NCBI GenBank assembly: GCA_965214285.1
Contig: OZ243946.1
Location: 1,426,001 to 1,490,000 of the forward strand
From: G963422745 sp965214285
GTDB lineage: Bacteria; Actinomycetota; Acidimicrobiia; Acidimicrobiales; Aldehydirespiratoraceae
Direction: 5' to 3'
Length of the DNA: 64,000 bases
This document shows, piece after piece, positions 43,725-53,046 of this stretch. Every line of letters begins with the position of its first letter. The first letter of the stretch is position 1. The notes beneath the pieces are model-generated. The model had not been told where the DNA came from, did not search any database, and worked only from the letters and a program-made list of their open reading frames with translations. Position numbers and translations under genes: made by a program.

Positions 43725-44634
43725 GGAGCTTGTCGGCTCAGAGGCCCGACGGCGACGGAGGTATTGGGTCTCCGAGATCGTCAAGCTGAGCGGCGACTTC
43801 GGTCAGGACTCTGCCCGACTCGAGACCGAGCTGGCCGAGGAGGTCGCCGGCGACGGCAGCGCTCTGCTAGACCATCTTCGGCTCTGCGGTGCGATTCCGG
43901 AGGGGTATCCGCGCAACAGCAGTGAGGAGAAGCTCTACTCCAAGTACACCGATGTAGTGATCGCCTACGCCTTCAGGGCGATGGGTCTGAGAAGCCATGT
44001 ACTGACCGAGCGTGTCGATGTTGCTGATGTGGAGTGCTTCGGTGCTGACTTCAGTTTCGTCGCTGACGCCAAGGCGTTCCGCATGAGCCGCACCGCCAAG
44101 AACCAGAAGGACTTCAAGGTGCAGGCAATGGATGGCTGGAAGCACGGCAAGCCTTTCGCGGTGGTTGTGCCGCCGCTCTACCAACTTCCAGGGAGGTCCA
44201 GTCAGATCTACATGCAGGCCGGCCAACGCAATGTGGCTATTCTGTCGTATTCGCATCTCGCGGTCTTGGCAGGGATCGCCGAGCGAGCGGGGACAGCCGT
44301 TGCCGAGTCGACTCTGCTCAGCATCTTGCGCTCGGTGGAGGCCATGACGCCTTCCAAGGACGCTGTTGGGTATTGGCAGATTGTCAACCGCACGCTCCTC
44401 GATGCCGATGAGTGCTGTTCGGAGCTGTGGGCGAGCGAGCAACTGGCGACCGAGCAGGCTCTGAGCGCGGCCAAGGCCGATGCGTTGGAGTTTTTGGATG
44501 CTGAAAGAGAGCGCATCGTCGGACTGTCTCACGGCGAGGCCATCGATCAACTGCTGTCCGAGAGCAAGATCGGCAACCGCATGTCAGTGGTCGAACAGCT
44601 ATCGACTAACCAACTGCTCGACGTGGGCGGCTGA
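43714..44634 (+). CDS. HindIII-family type II restriction endonuclease
   Basis: This 306-residue protein shares the highly characteristic HindIII-family block DAKAFRMSRTAKNQKDFK (catalytic Asp and the D-A-K of the PD-(D/E)XK fold; an upstream Asp in CFGADFSF). Downstream NVAILSYSHLAVL is also family-like. It should cleave unmethylated sites defined by the adjacent methylase. The GTG at 43714 overlaps the methylase 3' end by 11 nt; a TTG at 43705 in the same frame is an alternative. Composition is more AT-rich than its neighbours, which suggests acquisition as a unit with the methylase. Confidence 0.85.
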   Translation: MTARELVGSEARRRRRYWVSEIVKLSGDFGQDSARLETELAEEVAGDGSALLDHLRLCGAIPEGYPRNSSEEKLYSKYTDVVIAYAFRAMGLRSHVLTERVDVADVECFGADFSFVADAKAFRMSRTAKNQKDFKVQAMDGWKHGKPFAVVVPPLYQLPGRSSQIYMQAGQRNVAILSYSHLAVLAGIAERAGTAVAESTLLSILRSVEAMTPSKDAVGYWQIVNRTLLDADECCSELWASEQLATEQALSAAKADALEFLDAERERIVGLSHGEAIDQLLSESKIGNRMSVVEQLSTNQLLDVGG

Positions 44635-44715
44635 CGGTGTCTGGGGGATCGAGGACCGGGTCTGGCCGATACTGCGGGTCTTCAGGCGTCGGCTGTGCGG
44701 GGCGGGGGCGGGTCT

Positions 44716-45231
44716 TCAGGCGTCGGCTACGCGGTGGCGGGCCTCTTCGGCGCTGACCACCGGCGGCTCGGTCGACCAGGGGAAGTTGATCCAGCGGGCC
44801 GTGCGCTTCCAGACGTACTCGCACTTGACCAGCGAGTGCGGCTTCTCATAGAGCACCGCGGCACGCACCTCGGCCACCCGCTCGGTGCACAGGTCGTGCA
44901 CCAGCTTGAGGGTGTGGCCGGTGTCGGCCACGTCATCCGCGATCAGCACCCGCACGTCCTCCATGTCGACCAGGTCCACATAGGGCGGCAGCACCACGGG
45001 CACCGGCAGCCGCTCGTCGACCCCGGTGTAGTACTCGCAGTTCATCACGTAGATGTTCTTGACCGACAGCGCATAGCCCAGCGAGGCAGCCGTGAACATC
45101 CCGCCCCGGGCGATCGCCAGGATCATCTCGGGCCGGTAGCCGTCGTCGGCGACGATCTCGGCAAGCTCGCGCACCGCCGTGCCGTAGGTCGCCCAGTCGA
45201 GCACCTCGCGTGTGTCCTGGGCAGCGGCCAT
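44716..45231 (-). CDS. Phosphoribosyltransferase (xanthine/hypoxanthine type)
   Basis: This 171-residue type I PRTase has the PRPP-binding motif VLIADDVADTGHTLKLV and the upstream ILAIARGGMFTAASLGYAL loop. It probably salvages a purine base, but the base specificity cannot be read. Its ATG overlaps the stop of the aminotransferase gene by one base (TGATG), making a three-gene minus-strand run with enoyl-CoA hydratase. A 21-bp direct repeat (44674-44694 and 44708-44728) covers its stop codon. Confidence 0.85.
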   Translation of the reverse strand: MAAAQDTREVLDWATYGTAVRELAEIVADDGYRPEMILAIARGGMFTAASLGYALSVKNIYVMNCEYYTGVDERLPVPVVLPPYVDLVDMEDVRVLIADDVADTGHTLKLVHDLCTERVAEVRAAVLYEKPHSLVKCEYVWKRTARWINFPWSTEPPVVSAEEARHRVADA

Positions 45232-46442
45232 CAGGCGACCGCGGCCAGCGCGTCGACGATGCGGTCGACCTGCGCCTCGGTGGCGACCAGCGGCGGGCAC
45301 AAGGCCAGCGAGTCGGTCAGCGGCCGAGCGATCACGCCTTCGCCGAGCAGCCTCTGGCGCGTCGACGGCGGGTCGCGGTCTTCGCGGGTGACCAGGGCGT
45401 ACACGAAGCCGTCGCCGCGCAGACCCGCGTACAGGCCGTCGTCGACCAGCGCCTGCAGGCCGCTGCGGAGCCTGCCGCCGAGGCCGGCCGCGGCCCCCAG
45501 CAGATCCTCGCTCTCGGTCACGTCCAGGCAGGCCAGGCCCGCCGCGCAGGCGGTGGCGTGGCCGGAGTAGGTGTAGCCGGTGCGCAGCAGCCAGTCGCTG
45601 TCGGCCTCCAGCGGCGCCCGCACGCTCTCGCCGACGATCACCCCGCTGAGCGGCACATAGCCGGAGGTGATCGCCTTGGCGAAGGTGATCATGTCGGGCT
45701 CGACGCCGTAGTGCTCAGCGCCGAACCAGGAGCCCAGGCGCCCGAACCCGCAGATCACCTCGTCGGAGATGTAGTAGGCGCCGTGGTCGTCGCAGAGCTT
45801 GCGGACGGTCTGCAGGTAGCCCTCGGCCGGCGGGTACACCCCGCCCGCGCCCTGCACCGGCTCGGTGATGACCGCCGCGATCTCCTCTCCCCGCTGGGCG
45901 AAGAGCGTGGCCAGCGCCTCGGTGTCGTGGTGGGGCACCACCACGTGCTGGGCCATCAGGTCGCCGAAGCCCTCGCGGTTGGGCCCGATGCCCTGCGCCG
46001 AGGTGCCGCCGTAGTTGGTGCCGTGGTAGCCGGCGGTGCGCGAGACCACGAGCTGCTTGTCGGGGCGGCCGCTGCGGGCGTGGGCTGCCCGGGCGATCTT
46101 CAGCGCCGTGTCGACGGCCTCCGAGCCCGACTGGCCGAAGAAGACCCGGCCGCCTGCGAGCGGCGCCAGCTCCGCGACCCGCTGGGCGAGCTGCTCGGCG
46201 GGGTCGTTGCTGAACGGGTCGAACAGGTGATAGGCGTGGATCTTGGAGAGCTGGGCCGTGATGGCGTCGATCACCTCGCGGCGCCCGTAGCCCACGTTGC
46301 AGAACCACAGCGAGGCCATGGCGTCGATGTAGTCGTTGCCCTGGTCGTCTGTGACCACGGCGCCCTTGCCGGACACGATCTTGAGCCACGGCCCCTGCTT
46401 GGCCGGGGCGCTGAACGGGTGAAGCAGCGGGTGAGTCGTCAT
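45231..46442 (-). CDS. Class III pyridoxal-phosphate aminotransferase
   Basis: This 403-residue enzyme is of the omega-aminotransferase/acetylornithine type. The N-terminal KGAVVTDDQGNDYIDAMASLW segment, the cofactor-stacking GQSGSEAVDTALKIAR, ISDEVICGFGR (Asp binding the pyridine N) and ITFAKAITSGYVPL (Schiff-base Lys) are present. The amino donor is unknown; beta-alanine, taurine or polyamine substrates are common in this group. It lies 9 nt after the enoyl-CoA hydratase gene and overlaps the PRTase, which suggests one transcript. Confidence 0.9.
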   Translation of the reverse strand: MTTHPLLHPFSAPAKQGPWLKIVSGKGAVVTDDQGNDYIDAMASLWFCNVGYGRREVIDAITAQLSKIHAYHLFDPFSNDPAEQLAQRVAELAPLAGGRVFFGQSGSEAVDTALKIARAAHARSGRPDKQLVVSRTAGYHGTNYGGTSAQGIGPNREGFGDLMAQHVVVPHHDTEALATLFAQRGEEIAAVITEPVQGAGGVYPPAEGYLQTVRKLCDDHGAYYISDEVICGFGRLGSWFGAEHYGVEPDMITFAKAITSGYVPLSGVIVGESVRAPLEADSDWLLRTGYTYSGHATACAAGLACLDVTESEDLLGAAAGLGGRLRSGLQALVDDGLYAGLRGDGFVYALVTREDRDPPSTRQRLLGEGVIARPLTDSLALCPPLVATEAQVDRIVDALAAVA

Positions 46443-46451
46443 GGGGCGCTC

Positions 46452-47237
46452 CTATCGGCCGGTGAACTCGGGGGGACGCTTCTCGATGAAGGCCGCCGCG
46501 GCCTCGGCCACGTCCTTGGTGCCGAAGGCCACGTTCTGGCCGAGCCCCTCGGCGTCGACCGCCTCGGCGAGCGTGGAGGTGAACGACTGGTTGAGCAGCC
46601 GCTTGCTGACCGCCAGGGCGATCGGCGGGCCGGCTGTGACCTTGCCGGCGAACTCGGCCACCACGTCGTCGAGCCGGTCCTGGGGCACCACCCGGTTCAC
46701 CAGGCCCATCTCGGCTGCCCGGGCGGCGTCGATCACGTCCGCGAGCAGCACCAGCTCCTTGGCCTTTTGCATGCCGACGATGCGCGGCAGCAGGAACGAG
46801 CCGCCGAAGTCGACGTTGAGCCCCCGCCGGGCGAAGATCTCGCTGAAGCGGCTGCGATCCGATGCCAGCACGAAGTCGCAGGCCAGCGCCAGGTTCATGC
46901 CCGCCCCCGCGGCCACGCCGTCGACCCTTGCGATGGTGGGCTTGGGCAGGTTGAACAGCGCCTCGCAGCACTGGCCGACCATGCGCATCGACGCCAGCCC
47001 GCTGCGCTCGGCCCGCTCCGCCTCGCGGTCGCGCCCCGGGCCCACGTAGGCGCCGCTGCAGAAGTCCTCGCCTGCGCCGGTCACCACCACGCAGCGCACG
47101 GACTCGTCGTCTGCGAGCGTCTCGAACGCCTTGCGCAGCTCCTGCCAGCCCCTGCCCGAGACGGCGTTGCGGGTCTCGGGGAAGCTGATGGTGACGGTGG
47201 CCACCATGTCTGAGCGGTCCAGGAGAATGTCGGTCAT
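46452..47237 (-). CDS. Enoyl-CoA hydratase/isomerase family protein
   Basis: This 261-residue crotonase-fold protein has the oxyanion-hole segments GAGEDFCSGAYVG and GVAAGAGMNLALACD, then RFSEIFARRGLNVDFGGSFLLPRIVG. Asp sits where many hydratases have the second Glu, so it may be an isomerase or a hydratase with altered activity. It is the first gene of the minus-strand run with the aminotransferase and PRTase. Confidence 0.88.
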   Translation of the reverse strand: MTDILLDRSDMVATVTISFPETRNAVSGRGWQELRKAFETLADDESVRCVVVTGAGEDFCSGAYVGPGRDREAERAERSGLASMRMVGQCCEALFNLPKPTIARVDGVAAGAGMNLALACDFVLASDRSRFSEIFARRGLNVDFGGSFLLPRIVGMQKAKELVLLADVIDAARAAEMGLVNRVVPQDRLDDVVAEFAGKVTAGPPIALAVSKRLLNQSFTSTLAEAVDAEGLGQNVAFGTKDVAEAAAAFIEKRPPEFTGR

Positions 47238-47413
47238 CGGTGCGGGCCTCGGTCTCGTCGGGTCACGTGTGCGGTTCGGGGGACACTAGCGGCCACCGCC
47301 CGGCCGCGATGAATGCTGCTGGCACCCCGAATGCCCCCGTGCTGGCCGGGCCGAGTCAGCGCCAGGTCGGGCCTTCTGGCGCGGCGCTGCCGAGACGACC
47401 GAGCGCGGCCCGG

Positions 47414-47758
47414 TCAGTCATAGCCCAATTCGTGGAGCTGGTCGTCGTCGAAGCCGAAGTGGTGCGCTACCTCGTGCACCATCGTGACCTGGATCTCGTT
47501 GACCAGATCGTCGAGATCGTCCACGGCCTCGCAATGCGCAAGGCGGTACAGGGTGATCATGTCGGGCATCGCCAGGCCGCCGTAGTCGGCGCGCTCGGTG
47601 CGCGGCGTGCCCTCGTAGAGGCCCAGCAGATTCTCGCTCGGATGACGGTCCTCGACCACGACGACCACGTTGTCGATCAGCCGGCCGATCTCGACGGGCA
47701 GGCTGTCGAGCGCATTGCCCACGAGCCGCTCGAAGCTGTCCGCGTCTATGGCTTCCAC
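47414..47758 (-). CDS. Zincin-like metallopeptidase (DUF1025 type)
   Basis: This 114-residue minimal zincin has the motif HEVAHHFGFDDDQLHELG (HExxH plus third ligand) and the family's PDMITLYR segment and LLGLYEGTPRTER. The target is unknown. The GTG at 47758 is set by a TATTGT box (47766-47771) 7 nt upstream; the frame extends further but is not coding-like. It is divergent from the UvrD2-like gene, with the promoters about 110 bp apart. Confidence 0.85.
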   Translation of the reverse strand: MEAIDADSFERLVGNALDSLPVEIGRLIDNVVVVVEDRHPSENLLGLYEGTPRTERADYGGLAMPDMITLYRLAHCEAVDDLDDLVNEIQVTMVHEVAHHFGFDDDQLHELGYD

Positions 47759-47900
47759 CCGCCCGACAATAGGGGAAGCCCACGTGGCAGGGCAGGGCGG
47801 CACCGACGGGAGACGCGGCATCGCGGCACGGCGCAGCGTCGCCGAACAGCACCGCACGCACCTGCTCACGGCGCCGTGGCCGCGGGTTATGGTGCAGCCT

Positions 47901-49940
47901 GTGGCGGAACAGAACAGCGACGCAGACTGGCTGCTTGCAGACCTGACCGACGAGCAGCGCGACGCGGTGACCACCACCGTCTCCCCGCTGTGCGTGCTTG
48001 CCGGGGCGGGCTCGGGCAAGACTCGGGTGCTCACACGGCGCATCGCCTGGCAGGCGGCCAGCGGCAACATCGACCCGCGACAAGTGCTGGCCGTGACCTT
48101 CACCCGCCGCGCCGCCGGCGAGCTGCGCAAGCGGCTGCGTGCGCTGGGGCTGTCCGACGAGGTGGCGGCGGGCACCTTTCACGCATCGGCGCTGTCGATG
48201 CTGCGCCGCTACTGGGCCGACAAGGGCATCAGGCCGCCAGAGCTCATCGGAGACCGCAAGTCGCTGCTGAGGCGCCTGGACCCGCCCAGCCTGCAAGGGC
48301 CGAGCCGCCAGCGGACCCGTGAGCCATCCTGGGACTGGGACAAGCTGGATGAGGTCGACCGCGAGATCGGCTGGGCCCGTGTCCGCCTGATCACGCCCGA
48401 CAGGTATCCCGAAGCAGCCGGGGCAGCCCAGCGCCGCACGGTGCTGCGGGGCGGCCCCATCGCCAAGGCATACCGTGCCTACGACAAGGCCAAGAAGCGC
48501 CGCCGTCTCATCGACTTCGACGACATTCTCGCCCTGGCGCAGCGAGTCATGCGAGACGAACCCGCCTTCGCTGAGGCCCAGCGCTGGCAGCAGCGGCATC
48601 TGCTGATCGACGAGTTCCAGGACGTGAACCCGCTGCAGTTCGAGCTGCTCAAGGCATGGCTCGGCGAGGAGTCGACCCTGGTGGTCGTGGGCGACCCCCG
48701 TCAGGCGATCTTCGGCTGGAACGGCGCCGATCCCGAACTGCTCGCCCAGATCGACCGGCACCTGCCTGGCGTGGCCACCGTCGAGCTGCGCACCAACTTC
48801 CGCTCCACGCCCGAGATCCTCCACACGGCGGCGACGATCCTCGACGTGAAGCCGCAGCCGGCGGCGCAGCCCCACGGCGAGCCGCCCAGCGTCGTGGCCA
48901 TCGCCGATGAGGAGGACGAGCCGCTCAGCATCGTCAATGCGGTTCGGCGCGCCCATCGGCCCGGTGCTCTGTGGCGTCATCAGGCGGTGCTCGCCCGCAC
49001 CAACGCCCTGCTCACGGGCATCCGCGAGGCCCTCGTCGAGGACGGCATACCGGTGCGTACCCGAGACCCCAAGGGCCTGCTGCGGATCCCTGCGGTGGCG
49101 GAGCTGCTCGGCGACTACGCCGCCGGCGACCGCCTTGAGCGCCTTGCCGCGGACCTCAAGTCAGAGATCGCCTGGGTGGATCCCGATGGCCGCAACGTCT
49201 TCGAGCATGTCCTGGAGCTGGCCCGTGACGCCCTGGCGCTCGACCCTGCGGCGACCGTGGCGGACTTCGAGGATCTGCTGCGAACCGACGACGGCCCCGA
49301 GACGTTGGCCGACGGCGTGGACGTCACCACCTTCCACCAGGCCAAGGGGCTGGAGTGGCCGATCGTGCATCTCGTCGGCGTGGAGGACGGGTTCGTGCCG
49401 CACTACTACGGACGCAGCGGCCCGGCGCGCCAGGAGGAGCAGCGCCTGCTGTATGTGGCCGCCACCAGGGCAGAGCAGGAGCTTTACATCTCGTGGTGCG
49501 CCTGGCGCTTCAGAGGCGGTGAACTCCGAGAACGCGAGCCTTCGCCGTGGATCGTGAACCTCTCCGCCGCCGCCGATGACCTCGAAGACGCCTCCCGGCG
49601 GGCTGCTGAGACCAGAGTCGCCGGCATCGCAGGCGCACGGGCCGCGTTGGAGAAAGGACTCGCGATGGCAACCGCTGATCCCGACGGTCTCCTGGCCCCC
49701 CAGACCGCTCGTCGCCAGGCTGTGTTCGACGAGCTCCTGGACTGGCGGGCCCGCGCCGCTCGCAACGCCAAGATCGAGCCTCAGGCGGTGCTGCGGGCCG
49801 AGGTGGTCTCCCGGCTTGCGGCTCAGCAGCCGACCAGCCTCCAAGAGCTCGTCGCCGTGGAGGGCGTGACTGCGCAATGGGCCAGGCGTTTCGGGACGCC
49901 CGTGGTGGAGATCACCGGCCGCCACCGCCGCGGCCGCTGA
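47901..49940 (+). CDS. UvrD2-like DNA helicase with HRDC domain
   Basis: This 679-residue SF1A helicase is distinct from pcrA. Motifs are VLAGAGSGKTRVLTRRI, VTFTRRAAGELRKRL, LIDEFQDVNPLQ, VVGDPRQAIFGWNGAD, NFRSTPEILH, TFHQAKGLEWPIVHL and YVAATRAEQEL. A C-terminal HRDC domain (about 600-675) follows, as in mycobacterial UvrD2, but no tetracysteine motif is visible. The GTG at 47901 lies 7 nt after TATGGT (47888-47893). The reading frame upstream of that is shadow sequence of the peptidase gene. Confidence 0.9.
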   Translation: MAEQNSDADWLLADLTDEQRDAVTTTVSPLCVLAGAGSGKTRVLTRRIAWQAASGNIDPRQVLAVTFTRRAAGELRKRLRALGLSDEVAAGTFHASALSMLRRYWADKGIRPPELIGDRKSLLRRLDPPSLQGPSRQRTREPSWDWDKLDEVDREIGWARVRLITPDRYPEAAGAAQRRTVLRGGPIAKAYRAYDKAKKRRRLIDFDDILALAQRVMRDEPAFAEAQRWQQRHLLIDEFQDVNPLQFELLKAWLGEESTLVVVGDPRQAIFGWNGADPELLAQIDRHLPGVATVELRTNFRSTPEILHTAATILDVKPQPAAQPHGEPPSVVAIADEEDEPLSIVNAVRRAHRPGALWRHQAVLARTNALLTGIREALVEDGIPVRTRDPKGLLRIPAVAELLGDYAAGDRLERLAADLKSEIAWVDPDGRNVFEHVLELARDALALDPAATVADFEDLLRTDDGPETLADGVDVTTFHQAKGLEWPIVHLVGVEDGFVPHYYGRSGPARQEEQRLLYVAATRAEQELYISWCAWRFRGGELREREPSPWIVNLSAAADDLEDASRRAAETRVAGIAGARAALEKGLAMATADPDGLLAPQTARRQAVFDELLDWRARAARNAKIEPQAVLRAEVVSRLAAQQPTSLQELVAVEGVTAQWARRFGTPVVEITGRHRRGR

Positions 49941-49945
49941 CCTGG

Positions 49946-49951
49946 TATCGT
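49946..49951 (+). promoter_or_regulatory. Likely -10 box of the thiamine transport operon
   Basis: TATCGT just after the UvrD2-like stop predicts transcription from about 49959, a few bases before the TPP aptamer. Confidence 0.5.
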
Positions 49952-49965
49952 GGCGGCGCACAAGT

Positions 49966-50056
49966 GAATCCGGGGAGCTCGGTATGCCGGGCTGAGAGGT
50001 CGACCGATGTCGACGACCCGACCGAACCTGATCCGGGTAATGCCGGCGGAGGGAGC
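49966..50056 (+). ncRNA. TPP (thi-box) riboswitch
   Basis: The conserved thi-box parts are in order: GGGGAGC (near 49972), GGCTGAGAGG (49989-49998), a variable stem with GTCGAC, ACCCGACCGAACCTGATC (50015-50033) and GGGTAATGCCGGCGGAGGGA. The last element merges with the ribosome binding site of the ATG at 50058, so ligand binding most likely blocks translation of thiB. Confidence 0.93.
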
Positions 50057-50057
50057 C

Positions 50058-51176
50058 ATGAACACCACATCAAGACAGCCGAGGACCCGCCCGACGGAGG
50101 CTCGCAGAGGCCAGGGCCGAAGCGGGGGCCGGGTCCGAGCCGGCGGCCGTGCGGTCGGCGGAAGCCGGGGCCTGCTGATCGCCGGGGCGGTCTCGCTGGC
50201 GCTGCTTGGGGCGGCTTGCGGCGACGACGACCCCGGCGCCATCACCGTGATCGCCCACGACAGTTTCGTGATCTCCGATGATGCCCTGGCCGCCTTCACC
50301 GCCGACACCGGCGTGGACGTGGAGATCCTGTCCGCAGGCGACACCGGCACGATGGTGGCCGAGGCCATCCTGATCGCTGGCGACCCGATCGCCGACGTGA
50401 TGTTCGGCATCGACAACACCTTCCTGCAGCGCGGCCTCGATGCGGACCTGTTCGACAGCTACCGCTCGCCCCGCCTCGACGACCTGATCGACGGCTTGGC
50501 GATCGACGACCAGCACCGGGTGACCCCGGTCGACTTCGGCGACGTCTGCGTCAACTACTGGACCGACGAGCTCCCGGCGGCGCCCCCTGAGTCGCTGGGC
50601 GACCTGCTGGACCCGGCGTTCGAGAACGAGCTGGTGGTGCAGTCGCCGGAGACGTCCTCGCCGGGGCTGGCGTTCCTGCTGGCCACCATCGCAGGCACCG
50701 ACGACTGGGAGGCCTTCTGGGCGGGCCTGGTCGACAACGGCGTGTCGGTCACCGCGGGCTGGGAGGACGCCTACTACGGCGAGTTCATATCCGGCGGCGG
50801 CGACCGCTCGCTGGTGGTGTCGTATGCGTCGAGCCCGCCGGCGGAGGTGATCTACGCCGATCCTCCGGTCGATGCCGCGCCGACCGGCATCCTGGCGGAC
50901 TCCTGCTTCCGCCAGATCGAGTTCGCCGGCGTGCTGCGCGGCGCCGACAACCCAGAAGGGGCGCGCAAGTTCATCGACTTCCTGCTGTCGGAGGGCTTCC
51001 AGGAGGAGATCCCGCTGAGCATGTTCGTGTTCCCGGCGCTGGCCGACGCCGACCTGCCGCCTGAGTTCGCCGAGCACGCCGTCCTCACCGACGACCCCCA
51101 CAGCCTGACGCCTGCGGAGATCGAGGAGAACCGCAACGCCTGGGTCGACCGCTGGGTCGAGATCGTTCTCGGCTGA
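50058..51176 (+). CDS. thiB: Thiamine-type ABC transporter substrate-binding lipoprotein
   Basis: This 372-residue lipoprotein has a long basic N-region and then the signal LLIAGAVSLALLGAAC, with the lipobox Cys at residue 54. The mature protein resembles ThiB/TbpA (ITVIAHDSFVISDDALAAF ... DVMFGIDNTFLQR ... PVDFGDVCVNYW). The TPP riboswitch directly upstream supports thiamine or a thiamine precursor as ligand. The start at 50058 is fixed by the riboswitch/ribosome-site junction; earlier in-frame codons lie inside the aptamer. Confidence 0.92.
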   Translation: MNTTSRQPRTRPTEARRGQGRSGGRVRAGGRAVGGSRGLLIAGAVSLALLGAACGDDDPGAITVIAHDSFVISDDALAAFTADTGVDVEILSAGDTGTMVAEAILIAGDPIADVMFGIDNTFLQRGLDADLFDSYRSPRLDDLIDGLAIDDQHRVTPVDFGDVCVNYWTDELPAAPPESLGDLLDPAFENELVVQSPETSSPGLAFLLATIAGTDDWEAFWAGLVDNGVSVTAGWEDAYYGEFISGGGDRSLVVSYASSPPAEVIYADPPVDAAPTGILADSCFRQIEFAGVLRGADNPEGARKFIDFLLSEGFQEEIPLSMFVFPALADADLPPEFAEHAVLTDDPHSLTPAEIEENRNAWVDRWVEIVLG

Positions 51177-51329
51177 GCCTCGCACGCCACACCACGGCAC
51201 CGGCTTGGCCGCATCTCGTGACGTGCCGCTGCAGCCGACTGCCCGGGCCTGGACTTGCAGCCGCCATGGGCTTGACGGCGAGTGCGGCTGTGCCCGTGAC
51301 CGGGCCTCGGCATTGCGAGTGAGCACGCT

Positions 51330-52991
51330 GTGACGAGAGACGCCGTGCCGACGGGCACTCTGACCAAAGGCCCCGCAGCGATCCGCCGCGCCGGGACCGT
51401 CGGCGGGGTACTGGCTGTCGCTGTGCCCGCAGCGTTTTTGGCGCTGTTCTTCGCCTACCCGGTCGGCTCGATAGTGGTGCGAGGCCTGGGCCTGGCCGAC
51501 GGCTTCGGCCTCGGCGAACTGCTGTCCTCGGGACGGTCCCGGCAAGTCATCTGGTTCACGCTCTGGCAGGCCACCGCATCCACCGCGGCCACGCTCGTGA
51601 TCGGGCTTCCCGCCGCGGCGGTCCTGGCGGGCCTCGGACCGCGTGCCAGGCGCCTGGCCAGGGCCTTGGTGACGGTGCCCTTCGTGCTGCCGACCGTGGT
51701 CGTGGCCGGCGCCTTCGACGGGCTGTTCGACCGCCTCGGCCTGAGCGGCGGGGCGCTGAATCTGCGTCACACCGTCTGGGCCGTCCTGCTGGCTCACGTG
51801 TTCTTCAACTATGCGGTGGTGGTGCGCACGGTCGGCGCCTACTGGGCCGGCCTCGACCGGCGCCTGGAGGAACAGGCTCGGGTGCTCGGCGCTTCTCGCT
51901 GGAGGGCGTTCTGGGAGGTCACCTTCCCGCGGCTGCGCCCCGCGGTGGCCGCCGCGGCGTCGATCGTGTTCCTGTTCTCGTTCACCAGCTTCGGGGTGGT
52001 GCTGATCCTGGGCGGGCCGCGGCGCTCCACGATCGAGACCGAGATCTACCGTCTGGCCGTCACCCGCACCGACATCGGCGGAGCGGCGGTGCTGGCGGTG
52101 GTGCAGCTTGCGGCGGTGCTCGCCCTGGTGGTGCTGAGCACGGCCCTGGAACGTCGCCGCCCGAGCACCACGGCTCTGGCCAAGGCCGAGTCGCGGCCGC
52201 TGTCACGGCGCTTCGCGGCGGCCAACGGCGTGGTGATGCTGTGCCTGCTGGGGGCGCCGATTGCGGTGCTGGCCGAGCGGTCGCTGGCGGTGGGCGACGG
52301 CTACGGCCTCGACCACTACCGTGGGTTGGCCGAGCGCTCCCGGCTGCTGCCGGCCTCGGCGCTCACGGCGCTTGTCAACTCGGTCGTATTCGCCGTGGCG
52401 GCCACCGCCATTGCGGTTCTGGTGGGGCTGCTGGCGTCGCTGGTGGTGGTGCACGGCCGGCGAGGAATCGCCCGGATATTCGACCTCGGCCTCACCCTGC
52501 CGCTTGGCACCTCCGCGGTGACGATCGGCTTCGGCATGCTCATCGCGCTCGACGAGCCGCCGCTGGACCTGCGCACCTCGTGGTGGATCGTGCCGATAGC
52601 GCACGCCCTGGTGGGCATCCCCTTCGTTATCCGCTGCGTGGTGCCGGTGCTGCGCTCCATCGACCCCTCGCTGCGCGAGGCCGCTGCGGTGCTCGGCGCG
52701 GATCCGCCGCGGGTGCGCCGCGAGATCGACCTGCCCATCGGCGGACGGGGCCTGGTGGTGGCCGCGGGCTTCGCCTTCGCGGTCTCCCTCGGGGAGTTCG
52801 GCGCCACTTCGTTCCTGCCCCGCCGAGCCGAGCTGCTCACCGCGCCGGTGGCGATATTCCGCCTGCTGGCAACGCCCGGCGACGTGCTGCGGGGCCAGGC
52901 GATGGCCCTGTCGGTGGTGCTGATGGCGCTGGTGGCAGCGTCGGTGCTGTTGATCGAGTCGAGCCGCTCCTCCGAGCACAGCACCATCTGA
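51330..52991 (+). CDS. thiP: Thiamine-type ABC transporter permease, fused double domain
   Basis: This 553-residue protein has about twelve membrane segments in two binding-protein-dependent permease halves. Each half carries an EAA-type loop (EEQARVLGASRWRAF in the first, REAAAVLGADPPRVR in the second), the ThiP layout. It should form the thiamine channel with ThiB. No ATPase follows; the nearest candidate is at 63284. Its last 135 bp are duplicated at 53669-53806, after the DUF2442/DUF4160 pair. Confidence 0.9.
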   Translation: MTRDAVPTGTLTKGPAAIRRAGTVGGVLAVAVPAAFLALFFAYPVGSIVVRGLGLADGFGLGELLSSGRSRQVIWFTLWQATASTAATLVIGLPAAAVLAGLGPRARRLARALVTVPFVLPTVVVAGAFDGLFDRLGLSGGALNLRHTVWAVLLAHVFFNYAVVVRTVGAYWAGLDRRLEEQARVLGASRWRAFWEVTFPRLRPAVAAAASIVFLFSFTSFGVVLILGGPRRSTIETEIYRLAVTRTDIGGAAVLAVVQLAAVLALVVLSTALERRRPSTTALAKAESRPLSRRFAAANGVVMLCLLGAPIAVLAERSLAVGDGYGLDHYRGLAERSRLLPASALTALVNSVVFAVAATAIAVLVGLLASLVVVHGRRGIARIFDLGLTLPLGTSAVTIGFGMLIALDEPPLDLRTSWWIVPIAHALVGIPFVIRCVVPVLRSIDPSLREAAAVLGADPPRVRREIDLPIGGRGLVVAAGFAFAVSLGEFGATSFLPRRAELLTAPVAIFRLLATPGDVLRGQAMALSVVLMALVAASVLLIESSRSSEHSTI

Positions 52992-52994
52992 CCC
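52857..52994. repeat. 138-bp direct repeat, copy 1 (thiP 3' end)
   Basis: It matches 53669-53806 at all but four positions (offset 812) and ends at the same TGACCC. It includes the thiP stop codon. Confidence 0.9.
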
Positions 52995-53046
52995 TGGCCC
53001 GTCAACGACCCGGCACCTCTCTACCGTCGTGAGCGGCCCGCCGGGC

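Noticed and set aside
42426..44640. att-site repeat of the tRNA-Glu 3' end flanking the restriction-modification genes
   Set aside because: I looked for a second copy of the tRNA 3' sequence downstream of 44634 and did not find one; no integrase is present.
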